Of a stretch of DNA of 64,000 bases, positions 34,901 to 45,899 are shown piece after piece. The position numbers were made by a program, and so were the translations under genes. How positions within the stretch are numbered: position 1 is the stretch's first letter; the number at the start of each line of letters is the position of its first letter. The stretch lies in contig JAITYX010000053.1 in assembly GCA_021018815.1 (NCBI GenBank), forward strand, positions 1,612,001 to 1,676,000. The letters are read 5' to 3'. Under the pieces are notes generated by a model, which was given only the letters and a program-made list of their open reading frames with translations, did no database searches and was not told where the DNA came from. Origin of the DNA: Talinum fruticosum. Its lineage: Eukaryota; Streptophyta; Magnoliopsida; Caryophyllales; Talinaceae.

Positions 34901-36537
34901 TTGAGTGTTGGCTTCTTTGCTTCTGATTTAAATCTGTTATCCTCGTGTATGCCAAGGACAGTCCCTATCATCATAATTCCGAAAGGTTAATATCTCTCTC
35001 ATGAAAACTTATAGTACTTATCACATAGAACTGAGAAGAAAATACCAGATGCAATGGCTGAAACACTGTTCAGCTTAGATTCTTCCGAGAGCCCATCAGA
35101 AGAAGCAAGGCACACAGCAACATTATTAGCCTGAGCAGTCTTTGCAGCTGCAGCAATAGCTTCACCTAAACCACGGTAGGCTGCTACAGATGAAGATGGG
35201 TTGCCAAGACCAATCAACCCAACCCTCTTAGACCCCAGACCAGGAAGCCTAAGAATGGTTGACTGACCGGCCTTTCCAGTGAAATCCTCCTCAATAGAGG
35301 CTTCAGCCAATAAGCCACCCAGTTGGGTATCTAGCCGCTTCAAGATCGGATTTGCAAATTTCGAATTGTCATCCCTGCCCATGTCTTTCTCTGCAACACC
35401 CACTGCAAGCAGGTCTCCTTTCCATTCCACTACATCCACATCTTTCACCGCAAAAGAAACCTTCACACAAAAATTTTTGTCAATATAGTATTACTTGTCC
35501 CCAGAGGCAAAAAGAAATGCCAACATAGGGAGTCTAGAATCTCCAAGACAGAAAGAAGGCAAAATGATACATATGTGGCATGATCCTAAGCCATTTAACA
35601 AAGATACTTGCAGTGCACCATTATAGTTGCACCAAAAGATGCAAATATGAGCAAAAACTCAGACCTTTATTAAAAAAAAAAAAAAAAAAGGAATCCTGGG
35701 GATTAGAACTTTTACATGGAATCCAGTGACAATTCAGTGGTGAGCACTCCCAACGCGGGGGGGTATGCCTTCCCAACCGAGTGGACTTAGGGGAGTGACC
35801 ATCCATCAAAATCACAGGCCCCACATGTCCAGAAAACAATATATGAGATACAAGATTTGAACTTTATAGTTGCCGCACAAATAACAAAAATCAATGATCT
35901 CCACAATAGCATAAGTTATCCAATTAAGAGTGGTGGAGAATAAAGAAACTCTGAGTGCAAAGTGAAACCCAAAAAACGATTTAGATTTGTCAAATCTAAA
36001 CAGCATGATTCTGTTTTATTTATTCATCATCATTTATTTATTAGATACAATGGAAAATCATACCCAAAAACAATCCCAGAACGGATAGATCTACAATCAA
36101 AGAGATCATGAGATACCGAAAAGCCTAGAAGCATAAATTTTTTCGTGACTCAGCAATTCAACAAAGTAGATAGATCGAAACTATCATTCCCAAAACCTCA
36201 ACCCCCATGCAGAAACAGAAAAACAAAGTACCAAACCCCGAAGAAAAGGCCAGTAAATCCCACAAACCGAATCTGTGGTATGAGCAAGAGAGATAATTGA
36301 GATTGAGGAAAAAGAAGAAAAAACCTTGATGGGTTCGACGTTCGCAGGTTGAGTGAGTCCGAGAGTGGCTCTAGTGAGAGAGTGAGCCATGAACTTCCTT
36401 CTGGAAAAGTAGAACGGAGAGGATGATGATGCAACTGAGAGTCTAAGAACTGGAAAAGGTCGCAACTTGGAGACAATTATAGCAGAATAAGATGAGAAAG
36501 CAAGCGATGAGGTTAACTGCCCAACTATGGCCGCCAT
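28943..36537 (-). CDS. LAP: Leucyl aminopeptidase (peptidase family M17), chloroplast-type precursor
   Basis: Ten exons with GT-AG introns: 36325-36537, 35046-35460, 34770-34964, 34444-34669, 33933-34059, 33602-33697, 33143-33220, 32588-32648, 32007-32194, 28943-29071. Together they give 1728 nt, 575 codons plus stop, with every phase matching, as expected for plant LAPs. Residues 1-49 are rich in Ser, Ala and basic residues like a plastid transit peptide; a second Met (residue 50, [12 protein letters not shown]) would give a cytosolic form. The M17 catalytic domain has the metal and active-site residues: K344 and D349 (GKGLTFD), K356, D369 (KFDMGG), then D429, E431 and R433 in NTDAEGRL. The enzyme removes N-terminal residues from peptides and works as a hexamer with two metal ions; plant LAPs also act on Cys-Gly. 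Intron 9 (29072-32006) is unusually long and holds a tRNA-Cys-like array. No stops or frameshifts were found, so the gene looks functional. The exact LAP paralogue is not resolved. Confidence 0.96.
29312..29375 (+). pseudogene. tRNA-Cys pseudogene (truncated D arm)
   Basis: GGGTCCA is followed directly by GTGGTAGAGC, so about eight bases of the D arm (TAGCTCA) are lost. The anticodon segment ACTGCAGATCAAG is kept, with GCA. The T arm is badly eroded (GAGTTGATCCTGATC). It cannot fold as a cloverleaf. Confidence 0.8.
30234..30305 (+). tRNA. tRNA-Cys(GCA)-like, probably defective
   Basis: The unit is 72 nt with acceptor GGGTCCA/TGGGCCC (one G-U pair), D stem GTTC/GAGC and D loop AGTGGTA with the GG pair. 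The anticodon stem TTTGA/TCAAG flanks loop AAGCAGA, so the anticodon is GCA, but U33 is A, which should harm decoding. The T arm has one mismatch (C50-A64). A T-run (TTTTT) follows within 10 bases, as a Pol III terminator would. Confidence 0.65.
30922..30993 (+). tRNA. tRNA-Cys(GCA)-like, probably defective
   Basis: The unit is 72 nt with acceptor GGGTCCA/TGGGCCC and anticodon loop CTGCAGA (GCA, U33 kept). Defects are an A-C mismatch at the base of the D stem (ACTC/GAGC), an A-C mismatch next to the anticodon loop, and a C-A mismatch in the T stem (B-box GGTTCAAATCC). TTTT follows at about 30998. Confidence 0.65.
31462..31533 (+). tRNA. tRNA-Cys(GCA)-like, probably defective
   Basis: The unit is 72 nt with a perfect acceptor GGGTCCA/TGGACCC, perfect D stem GCTC/GAGC and anticodon loop CTGCAGA (GCA). 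The D loop reads AGTAATA, so the conserved G18-G19 are lost, and the T stem (CCTGG/CTGGT) has a C-T mismatch and two G-U pairs. The B-box GGTTCGAACCT is good. TTTT follows at about 31541. Confidence 0.68.
35672..35835. repeat. SINE-like or other short retroelement fragment in LAP intron 1
   Basis: An A-run at 35672-35690 is followed by GC-rich sequence containing GACAATTCAGTGGTGAGC, which resembles a tRNA A-box, then CCTTCCCAACCGAGTGG. No B-box is seen, and the A-run lies on the wrong side for a plus-strand SINE. A degraded or composite fragment is possible. Confidence 0.3.
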
Positions 36538-36559
36538 TATATGCCAACCCAGTAGCTAT

Positions 36560-36568
36560 CTATTTATA
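36560..36568 (-). promoter_or_regulatory. TATA box upstream of the aminopeptidase gene
   Basis: CTATTTATA on the plus strand reads TATAAATAG on the minus strand. It lies only 23-31 bases before the first ATG (36537), so transcription starting about 30 bases downstream would begin at or just past that codon. This bears on which Met is used. Confidence 0.5.
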
Positions 36569-36569
36569 C

Positions 36570-37092
36570 TATCTTTTAGAATTCGCCTTGCCACCTCTAC
36601 AAAGTTTAAGTCTTTGGTGTTTGTAGAACTACAAAACTAGGGAAATACGACTCTATGAACGGGCATCTATCCTAAACTCTCAGTTTGGGTGTCCCAAACA
36701 TCGGATTTTTTTGGGTGATAATACGTGGGACTGAAGATCTTAATGATAGCAATTTGAAGCATTATTGAATTGTGTGTTGAATTTATCGGGTTAAAATATA
36801 ATTAATTATTTATATTATATTATTTTTTAGAAAGAGTTAGTCATTTTACAAGTAAATTTTTTTTTAAAAAATTACTTTTAGTCTAAAGGAACTATGAAGG
36901 GTAATACAATACAATTACATTACATCAATACCACCAAGATAAGATTTTATTTGTACGTAAAATTTTATTATAGATCATATACATAAAATCGACAAGTGGC
37001 AATGCACATTTATAAGATATAGCGATGAACATTTTATATTTTTTTGACATTTTAACATTTACTTTTTAGTTTTTCCATCTCCGAGGTAATAA
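36570..37092. other. Upstream region of the aminopeptidase gene, nothing else assigned
   Basis: AT-rich sequence with no coding region. It ends at the poly(T) tail of the LINE remnant at 37093. Confidence 0.4.
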
Positions 37093-39840
37093 TTTTTTTT
37101 TTTTTGGACACCGCCAAAAACTTCATTCCATAATCAAATTACCTTAAGCATGTACAAGGGGAAAGAGTTTAAGGTTGAAGTCACCTTCTAGGAAAGGTTC
37201 TTCAAATCTTTTAAGTTTGCATCAATCGTTTATACAAAAATTGATCCAATTCTTGTAAGCCTTACTTTGCAAAGCTAAATAATTGAAGTTGCCATTTATC
37301 ATGTCTCCGATTTTCCTATAAGAACCCTTAATGTCACGCTTCTTCTATCGAAATTTAATCTTATTTCTGTCCATTGAGATTTGATAAATCACTACAAGAC
37401 TAACATATTTTAAGATTTTACCATACATTTTAGTCTTCTCAATTTACGACGAGTCAACGATGCCATTGAATCAAGGATAAAGGTTTCGGGAATTTTGGAT
37501 CCACCTGAAGGTCCTCACCCTAAGACTTTTTGTGTGCTCACATTCAAAGAACAAATGCTTTATTGTCTTTTCTCGCTCGTACCTAGTTCACGGGAGAATG
37601 TCATTTAGGGGTTGAAGCTAGCTGGTTTCTTATTGGCGATCTATTTTGGATCAACAACCGGATAATAAAGTTATGTTTGGGGATAATGAAGGCTTGCTCT
37701 GGGAGAGTCTAAGTCATCCTAGAGGGGGTGAATAGGGTGATGGAAGTTTTCGTGGAAACTTTAGCTCTTTTGTCAAAGATGAGACAAAGACGAGTTTTGA
37801 GTCAATCAGGTAAAGAAGTTTGGACTCGAAATGCTATCACGAATAAGTAAACAAGTTAAGCGAGAGCTATAAAGCTGTCCGAGTCTAGAATGAACTCGTA
37901 AAGATAACACTTAGAGATTACGTGGAAACCCTCCCGGGGTAGAAAACCACGGACCGTGCTAATCCAAGCACGAAGTCAAATCCACTATTTTGAGTCCACA
38001 AAATACCGTGAACCGACCGAACTCGAGTTGCTCCCTTAGACAATTCTTTACAAGTTTTCCTAGACTCGAAATTCCCTTATCCGATCTAGTACTTCCTAGT
38101 TGAGATAACCCTTACAGGTAGGGACAACTAAGTCGAGTTAACCCTTACGGCTTAGTCAAGGGACCTTATAGAGAAAGTAAGAAAGTGTTTGTAACTAAGT
38201 ACAAGACGTTACAACTCGTAAAGTAAAGATTTACAGAGTGGGAGTTGTAAGTAGAAGATTGAGAATAAATACAATGACTTTGCTCAAGTACGTGTATTAA
38301 CAATAATTTCGGCAATCTTCAAGTCTTGTGAGGCGGCTTCTATTTAGATGACCAGGCGAGTAGCCGTTATCTTCATCTGCTGACCGAGAGTCCTTTGTGA
38401 CCGTTGACGAAGCTTTACGAGTCACTCGGAAAGTATCCGTTGTAATGTGAGCGTTGGACAATGGTTTAAACTCTCTTGGAAGTCCCAAAACCACTCGGTG
38501 GTGTCTTGAAAGATAAGGTGGAAACCATCGTTAAGCTTATCGTTCCAGTTTTCCAGATTTGGAAACAGGCAGCCACGACACAATCTTCCGGGACTGGAGC
38601 AGAGAAGGTGAAAAGCCATGTCTGCTGGTGATTTGACATTTTGAAGCCGGTTACTTTTGTATTTCGAAAAACGTATCCTCGTTTGAATAACCTACAAAAG
38701 TAAATCAATTTTGGTTCTCAAAGTATAAAATACTTTGGTCCAAGATTAGACACGAGATAATAAAATAATTACGATAATTAAGCAACCGATTATCCGAGTC
38801 GGAAACTAAATGGAATTTTTCGAGTCTAATATCCATGTAACTCAAAATTCCATCGAGCTAGTCCGAGCAAAGAATCAAGCTAAGTCAAGAACATCGAGTG
38901 ATATACCTTGATATAGACTAAGCATGAAACAGATTGAGAGTACTCGACTTCAACAAGATAGACCTTATAGAAAGGAGTCGGATCCGAGCGGAATACCAGT
39001 CTATTCAACATGCAATAAATCCGAGTGATGAGGGACTCATAACAAAGTATCAAGTTTCGAGTCACTCAAGGATAAGCACGAAATACATGAAGTGAAAGCT
39101 ATATCACCGAGAGAAGATACCATGTTACTCAAAAAAGTTTCTAAGATACGGAGAATGCCTTGGAATCAAAACTCTATAAGTACGAGATTGTTATACCCGA
39201 TTCCTTTTATGCAACTCGGAAAAGTATTGAGCAGATGCTCGAGTCTTCGAGATAATACTTCTATGCCGGACATATTAACACCATATTTGCTTTGGTATTA
39301 CACCTATCTACTAGTTATATACATCATTTATCTCAAATTTCTTCTCAAATCGTGTTGTACTCTACAATAAAAGGTCATGTTTTACTTCGATTTTTCTCCA
39401 ATACCAAGACACATCTTTTTCTTGTTCATAGTCCCAAATATCCAACTCTTTTAAATAATGAGAATTTATCCATTTTACCCATAGGATAACTTTCTTGCAA
39501 GAAATGGCCCAAAGCAGTTTATAAGTGCTTTATTCCAAGCTCCGATGTTCTTAAAACCTAGACCTCCTTGGATTTTAAGTCTACAAATACCATCCTAAGA
39601 CACTAGGGGCCTTCTCTTATCAGCATCATTTCAGCTCCACAAGAAATTCTTACATATTTCTTCGACTTTTTAAAGAATAAATTGGACCAAAATAAAAATT
39701 GAGACCCGTAAAGTACATACACCCATCAACACCGAGTTTATCGAGCATGCTTCTTGCAATATATGATAGATTCCTAATCTTCCGAGGTTTTTATCTTGTC
39801 CGAAGCACTTAGCCTTGATGGATTAATTAGTACTCTTAGG
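37093..39840 (-). mobile_element. 5'-truncated L1-type LINE, split by a solo LTR
   Basis: A T-run at 37093-37105 is the poly(A) tail of a minus-strand LINE. Minus-strand readings carry the zf-RVT region in 37105-37681 (ETIKHLFFECEHTKK-like near 37560). The end of reverse transcriptase and the following conserved block lie in 39251-39840 (RLKIQGGLGFKNIGAWNKAL near 39510-39580). Stops and frame changes are frequent. The piece 37687-39250 is an inserted LTR. No 5' part, endonuclease or ORF1 is present. Confidence 0.72.
37687..39250 (-). repeat. Solo LTR of the Sirevirus-like family, inserted in the LINE
   Basis: The 1564-bp LTR starts TGAAGGCTTGCTC and ends GAGTCTTCGA, flanked by the 5-bp duplication GATAA (37682-37686, 39251-39255). 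It shares with the LTRs at 44243, 52337 and 60758 the GTCATCCTAGAGGGGGTGAA block, the AAAATACTTTGGTC block and other landmarks. The TATA-like site near 38340 is mutated (TCTAAATAG). No internal element sequence is attached, so it is a product of LTR-LTR recombination. Confidence 0.85.
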
Positions 39841-40470
39841 TATTTAAAAGGTAAGCGAAGACTTGGGTATGAACTAACCCTTAATTAATTTTGAATCAAA
39901 GTCATTCATCTAAATTTAGGACTAATCAAGATGCATTCTAAGAAGAAATTCACAAGATTTTGATTAAAAGATGATTGGCCTAAAACTTTGGATCTAGAAG
40001 ATTATCTCTTTAAAGTATAATGACTCAATTTTACTTAAAAAGTAAAAATTGACCCAGTCACTTAAACTAAGCTTGATTGAGCCACTCAGCTTTGGGAAAC
40101 TTACCAACTCAATATGACTCAAACAATAAGTCCGCCTAAATAATTTCACAATTATAACTCATCCTTTAAATTGGCTTGATTTATAAATTGAATTAAAATT
40201 ATTTGTGTTACTTTTATTTTGGCCGTATTTATTAAGCTGAACATAATTACTTTGGTAAACATTGAAATATATCTAAATAACTCTTTGAATCTATTTTTAC
40301 TAAATATATTCTTTAAGTTAAGATATATGTGGAATTCGATGATATCGAATATTGGACTTAAAAACTGAAAATGAATAGATTAAGAAAATTCAGTCACTAA
40401 ATGTTTTACTTACAATAATCCTTATCTAATCTTGAACCAAAGTATTTTTATATTTTGAATACTATTTTCT
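39841..40470. other. AT-rich sequence, nothing assigned
   Basis: There is a short plus-strand reading TLRYLKGKRRLGYEL near 39830-39880 that recalls a copia RNase H motif, but it is too short to call. Otherwise no features are seen. Confidence 0.35.
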
Positions 40471-40525
40471 CACTACAAAAAATGTCGAAATAGCGACGGG
40501 ATTAGCGACGGAATTTCCAACAGGT
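40471..40525 (+). mobile_element. Isolated CACTA-type left end
   Basis: CACTACAAAAAATGTCG is followed by TAGCGACGGGATTAGCGACGG, the same subterminal motif as the first CACTA element. No matching right end was found in the window. It may be the left end of the element that carries the Ulp1-like gene at 41455-44180, with the right end lost. Confidence 0.6.
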
Positions 40526-41879
40526 TTTGACATACATAAAAATATTTTATGTGGTAAACAAAGACAGTTCAAACCAAAATTAAAAATAAACCATAAACAC
40601 AACCCTTTTAGTAATGATTACATGTAACTCATAATTATTCTTCAATAAAAAGCGTCTCTTGGGATCCCTTGGGTATGGACCCGTGAGCCCTCATGTACTC
40701 CTCACATTGTTCTCATATTCTTCCTACAAGTTATAAATTAATTTATATGAATGCAATATATATATATATAAAGGCATAACGTACTTTACAGCAATTTATA
40801 TAGTACTCACAGTCGTATATATGCAAAATTTGCTATATTACAAAAGCAATAAAACCACAATAAAAACATATAGAAAACACATATTTCAAGGGATCATATA
40901 CATGTACATTTTGATAACAATTACTTATTTTACCTCTACTAAGTACTTAACTTATACATCTATATCGAACTATTTTAATTATTGTAATATAAACAACGTG
41001 CATTTATATTATAAATAGGTAGGAACATCATGTACATATGAAATAATTATCTAACTATTTTCAACATCAATTACAATTCAAATATGGTCTTCCTTGGAGT
41101 ACAAGTTTACATATACTCTAGGACCATTTAAGTAATAAAAAATTCAGCTCGATATTCTTGGCCCAATGATAATTATTTTTTTAAAAAAATAAAACAAAGT
41201 AGTGTTCATTCTCTCGCACTCTTTAATTCTCATTTTCTCTCATTTGCTTGTTCTCTCGTCTGTCTTTCTCTCTCTCACACATCAATTTCACGGTATTTGA
41301 TGCGATTTCGATCATTTTTCGACTACAAATCACAAGATTATAATCATTTTTCGACTAGGAATTAGAAGATCACACTCGTTTCCTTTGACTTTGTGATTTT
41401 GGTATACACTTTATCGTTATGTAAGTTATTTGAGACTGTGTGATGGTGAGAAATTAAAATGGATGTGCACTTCATATTAGGCTTGCCTATAGGCGGAAAG
41501 AAAATTGAGTAGGGCCCTAATGAATGCGTAGATGACGAGCTTCTTGGTAAATGGCGAAAAGAGCACAAAATCAAAGACCTTTCCCTTGACATTTATGACA
41601 TGCCACAATTCATATTGTCGCGATAGTGGAGAGGTTTTCAAGAGGAATTTTGTGATGTACATGGTCGCAAGCTTCTTTAATGGTCCTCAAAATCAGTATT
41701 GTCCCAAATCATTTTTCAAGAATGTTGCAAATGTGCACGAGATCTCATCACTTGACTGGTCAAACTTTGTGTTTTATCGACTTCAAATTTCTGTCCAATA
41801 GTTTAAAGAGCACAAAGTCAAAAATTTTGTAGGTCCAATTGTCTTTCTCATGGTAAGTATACAATATTTAAATTTTTTT

Positions 41880-42065
41880 AACATTTGTACATTAATATGA
41901 ATTTGTACATTTTTATAATTATTAAATTTCTCATGGTAATTATGCATTTATATAATTGTACACTAATCATTATATAATTATACACTAATTAATATATAAT
42001 TGTACACCATTAATGATACTATTGTACACAAATAGTTAGATGTTTATACACTATGGTTATATTGA
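41880..42065. repeat. TGTACA-type intronic repeats, block 1
   Basis: Repeated AATTGTACACTAAT and TATACACTAATNATTATATAA motifs lie between coding pieces of the Ulp1-like gene. Confidence 0.7.
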
Positions 42066-42324
42066 TGTGATACTATTGTACTTTTTTTTCGTTTACAGCT
42101 TATTTTACCTTGATAGAGTTGTGCTTTCATCAAGAGATGTTGAAAGAACAGTTCCAACTATGCTTGCTTGGACATCGGATAAAATCAGGAAAAGAGTACG
42201 AGAAGAGGATACATCGGTTGGATTCGGAGAGGACAAGTAGATTCTCCCATTGAATTGTCGAGTGAACAAGATAAAGGTCAAACATCCAAAATTAGTGTGA
42301 TTCAGGTAGATGTTTTATGCACAA

Positions 42325-42505
42325 ATGATATACCATATTACACTATTTATAATATTACCGCATTAGTGCACAATTGTACTAATCATTATATAATTATACA
42401 TTAATCATTATATAATTGTACACTAATCGAGTATACAATTGTACAAAGCATTACGATACTATTGTCCACAAACAGTTAGATGATTATACACTATGCTTAC
42501 ATTAA
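42325..42505. repeat. TGTACA-type intronic repeats, block 2
   Basis: The same AATTGTACACTAAT family, with ACTATTGTCCACAAACAGTT matching ACTATTGTACACAAATAGTT of block 1, so blocks 1 and 2 are partly duplicates. They lie in the next presumed intron. Confidence 0.7.
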
Positions 42506-43774
42506 TGTAGATTTTTTTGTATTAACTTGTAGCAAGATATTGAGGAAATAGCTATATCGAAGGAATTAGCAAGTACATTTATGAATTTTAATAAGTTGAT
42601 GGATTTTTTGTCAAAGAAGTATGGAAATAATGAAGTATTCAGAAATATTCAAGATACAGTGCTAACATGTTTGGTGCATATTCCGAGAATGTCTCTGCTG
42701 ATGTTGAGGATGATAATGATACAATTGAAGTAGAGATCTCATCATTTAGTCAAGATGATTATTTTTACAAGAATCCTCTAGTTTTTGAAGCTATTGATGC
42801 TTTAGTAAGGGCTTACATCAAGAAAAAAGAAAAGAAAAGAGTCATATGCCTAGTTTTCTGTTATTTTTTAATAGTGAAGGCCTTGTTAGAAATGATGGGT
42901 GGCACTGTTTGTTATGAAAATGCAACTAATTGTGATGGAGTTTATGAGACTAGAGACAAACAAGTTGGTCAAGTAACAAACTTGACTAGAATAGAGGTCG
43001 AGATAAGGTTAATATACTCTCGAGCCTATCGTACAACAAGTCCGAACAACCTGTCATACAATAATCTGTTCAAGAAGAGAAAGATAATATTGTCCAAACT
43101 TTTGATGTGAGAAAGGGAAAACAATTAAAAATCAAAATAAGAATAATCCTCTAAGACAAGCTGGACAAATAACAACACCATTTTGTTCTCCTTATTATGA
43201 CAAACTTACTAAAATATACATAAATATAAAGGAGGAGAAGATTATTTCGATTATAATCTGAATCTCTCAAGCAACGTTGAATGAGAGGTAAAAATACATT
43301 CTTATTCTATAATATTTGATTTTAAAACATTATGTGTGGTTAATTGTTTGTTTTTATATTTTTTATGCTAGTGAGCCAATGGTTTGTGCTTTCAGATTTG
43401 AGTATAATAGAGATGTTTTAAGACCACTCTATCGTGGAGTTTTTGTTGAAATTAATGTTATCAATATCTAGAGTATAATACTAAAAGAAACAGAGAGAAG
43501 AAGGGATCGTATTACTCCAAGTCGATTTTTTTCCATGTAATACTTGTGTAAGTATCACAATAGCATGTTATTATTTTATGTTAACATCTTTTTAAAATAC
43601 GTCATTTGCTCTCTTTTGTAGATTTTTTGATGAGACGGTCTATGAAAAGAGAACATATACACAAAGATATAAGGATTTTGAGCAATGCATTTTGCAACAA
43701 TTGGCTTGATTCAATTGGATGAACCTGAAAAACATTGACTTGGTATGTTTTTGTTTTTAGTAATTATCAAATTT

Positions 43775-43945
43775 CATCAAACACAATTATACAGCTTGTA
43801 CACTACTCAATGTACAATTGTACACTAATTAGTATACAATTGTACACTAATCGAGTGTAAAATTGTACATTAGTAACTATTCAAATGTACACTAATCGAG
43901 TATATTGTATTCTATACTAATTAGTATAGAATTGTACACTAGCAT
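43775..43945. repeat. TGTACA-type intronic repeats, block 3
   Basis: A dense run of TACAATTGTACACTAAT, TCGAGTGTAAAATTGTAC and variants, again between coding pieces of the Ulp1-like gene. Confidence 0.7.
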
Positions 43946-44242
43946 TTAGTTACACTTGGAAAATATTTTCTTTCTTTCTTTTTTTGACATTTTAATAAGT
44001 TTTCTTTCCCATATTGTATGGAAAACATTTCTTCCTGTTTTTTTTTTCAATTTGAAAGAAGGAAAATTTGATATTATTGATAACATCCACATGAAGTTAA
44101 TGTTAAGTAAGAGTCGTGGCAAAACTCAAAAATGGATGCTAATGACAAACGGAAAGAAATTTCATGATGAGTTATGAAAAGGATCATCTGCATGTGTTAG
44201 GTATGTTTGCTAGGAGGTTCGATCTTTGCTTAAGAGAGTCTA

Positions 44243-45670
44243 TGAAGGTTAGCTCTTGGAGAGGGTAAGTCATCCTAGAGGGGGATGAATAGGGTGATGG
44301 AAGATTTTTAATAAATTACAAACAATTCCGCACGAGAATAGACTTAGAAAATAATTATGAGTCTAGAATTAACTCGAAACAAGTCAAACACAGAAATACG
44401 TGGAAACCCTCTTGGGGAAGAAAACCAGGATAGTGCTAATCCAAGCACCAAGTCAAGTCCACTATTTTGAATCCACAAAATACAAGGATTGACTCTTTTA
44501 CACAATTGCTCCCTTATACAATTCAATTGCAAGTTTTCCTAGACTCAAAAATTCCCTTATCCGATCTAGTACTTCCTAACCGAGGTAACCTTTACAGTTA
44601 GGCACAACCGAGATGAGTTAGCCCTTATAACTCGGTCAAGGGATTTAGAAGAAAGTAGAAAGAGTAGAAGTGATTACATGACTTTCTCTTTACAACTCGA
44701 AAGTAAGAATTACAAAATTGGAGTTGTAAGTCGAAGATTGATTAAGTAAGCACAGAATAAGTGTTTTACAATGTGTTCAGTAATTTTTAAGTCTTGCGAG
44801 TGACTTCTATTTATACATAGCAGAAGCAGATTAGCCGTTGAGACTTGTTCTGGACTAGTGAGCTACAATAGCCCTTATAACGGCTAGTCCGAGTCACTCG
44901 AAAAGGATCCGTTGTAATATGAACATTGTGTGGTGGTCATTGGGTCAAAAAGTGGTCCATCCCTCTGGCAGTAATCTGAATTTTGAAATGAAAACAACCG
45001 TTAGACTCAAAGTTGAAGTTTATCAAATTTAGAAACAAACAACCCTAACACGATGTCCGAGCCATGTCTAGAAATGGCCGATTTACGTCTGTTGGTGTTT
45101 AACGACTAGAAATCGGTTGCTTTTGCTTTTCAAAATAGATTAAACTACTTTAATCAACTTGCAAAAGTAAATCAAAGTGGTACTCAAAGTATAAAAATAC
45201 TTTGGTCCAAAATTAGGCAAAGATAATAATTAATTCAAAGTAATTAAGCACTTAATTCAGCTCTAAAAGAATGGAATTTTCTAAGTCTAATATTCATTAG
45301 GTTCAAATTCCATGTTTGGTGAATCCTTTAAATGATGAAGTTAGTAAGAATAAAGAATCGGAATACATAAACTTGATCAAGTAAATAATTTCATTAAATA
45401 TGCTCGACTTAGAAAGTGGAACTAACGTAGTAATTCATTTTGAGTTTGAACACCAAGTCAATACTCGAATATAGTGTTGTGAAATTATTTACTCATGCCA
45501 TTGTTCCGAGTTATTTACGAGTGAGTCGAAACCCCGGTTAAGAGTGATATGCTTGATAGATCATTTTTGAGTGGGTCGAGAAAATAATGAAAACTTAGAT
45601 ATGAGCTTAAATGGTTTGGAATCAAAATTATAGAGGGATAGAGAGTTAGAGAGTTAGACCTGAGTCTTTA
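44243..45670 (-). repeat. 3' LTR of the Sirevirus-like element
   Basis: The 1428-bp LTR runs from TGAAGGTTAGCTC to TGAGTCTTTA (the final CA is changed to TA). On the minus strand a TATAAATAGAAGTC box at about 44806-44820 marks the promoter, shared with the 5' LTR. It carries TCATCCTAGAGGGGGATGAA near its left end. Confidence 0.85.
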
Positions 45671-45684
45671 AATTCCCCTTTTGA
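45671..45684 (-). other. Polypurine tract
   Basis: On the minus strand CAAAAGGGGAATT lies directly before the 3' LTR, where plus-strand DNA synthesis is primed in LTR retrotransposons. Confidence 0.65.
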
Positions 45685-45899
45685 TGAAAGGCATTCCATA
45701 CTTAAGATAGAAACTAATCGGTTTAGAGAGTTAAGTTTTCATTGTATGTTGATCAAAGCAATAAAAATAATAAAGAGTATTGAACAACTCAACTTAGATC
45801 ATATACAACTCAAAACATGCTTCTTGAAGTAAACAGAGCATACTTTTCACATAATCGTAGAGTAAATACGAAATATGCTCAAAAATAAATATGCTCGGA

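Larger units (their letters stand above)
41455..44180 (+). pseudogene. Transposon-borne Ulp1-peptidase-like gene, degenerate
   Basis: The pieces are in family order. The start is MDVHFILGLPIGGKKIE near 41459. A second block is at 41532-41800 (GEVFKRNFVMYMVASFF), and its continuation at about 42100-42240 after an intron (YLDRVVLSSRDVERTVP). Next is a charged segment at 42540-43110, then RPLYRGVFVE near 43420 and DETVYEKRTYTQRYKDFEQC near 43630. Last is a block with FNLKEGKFDIIDNIHMK near 44050-44090, the region of the Ulp1/C48 catalytic domain that contains conserved hydrophobic strands. The His-Asp-Cys part is not found. Stops and frame shifts abound. Ulp1-like SUMO peptidase genes are known as passengers of plant DNA transposons; the nearby CACTA end at 40471 is consistent with that. 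Confidence 0.55.

Noticed and set aside
34741..34990. Plus-strand readings across LAP exon 3 and neighbouring introns
   Set aside because: They are shadows of the minus-strand exons, whose frames, splice sites and motifs are consistent.
36198..36476. 92-codon alternative reading over LAP exon 1
   Set aside because: It is in a different frame from the exon that joins in phase to exon 2 and encodes the transit peptide.
39825..39885. Short copia RNase H-like reading TLRYLKGKRRLGYEL
   Set aside because: Only about 15 residues and no adjoining copia sequence; could be chance.
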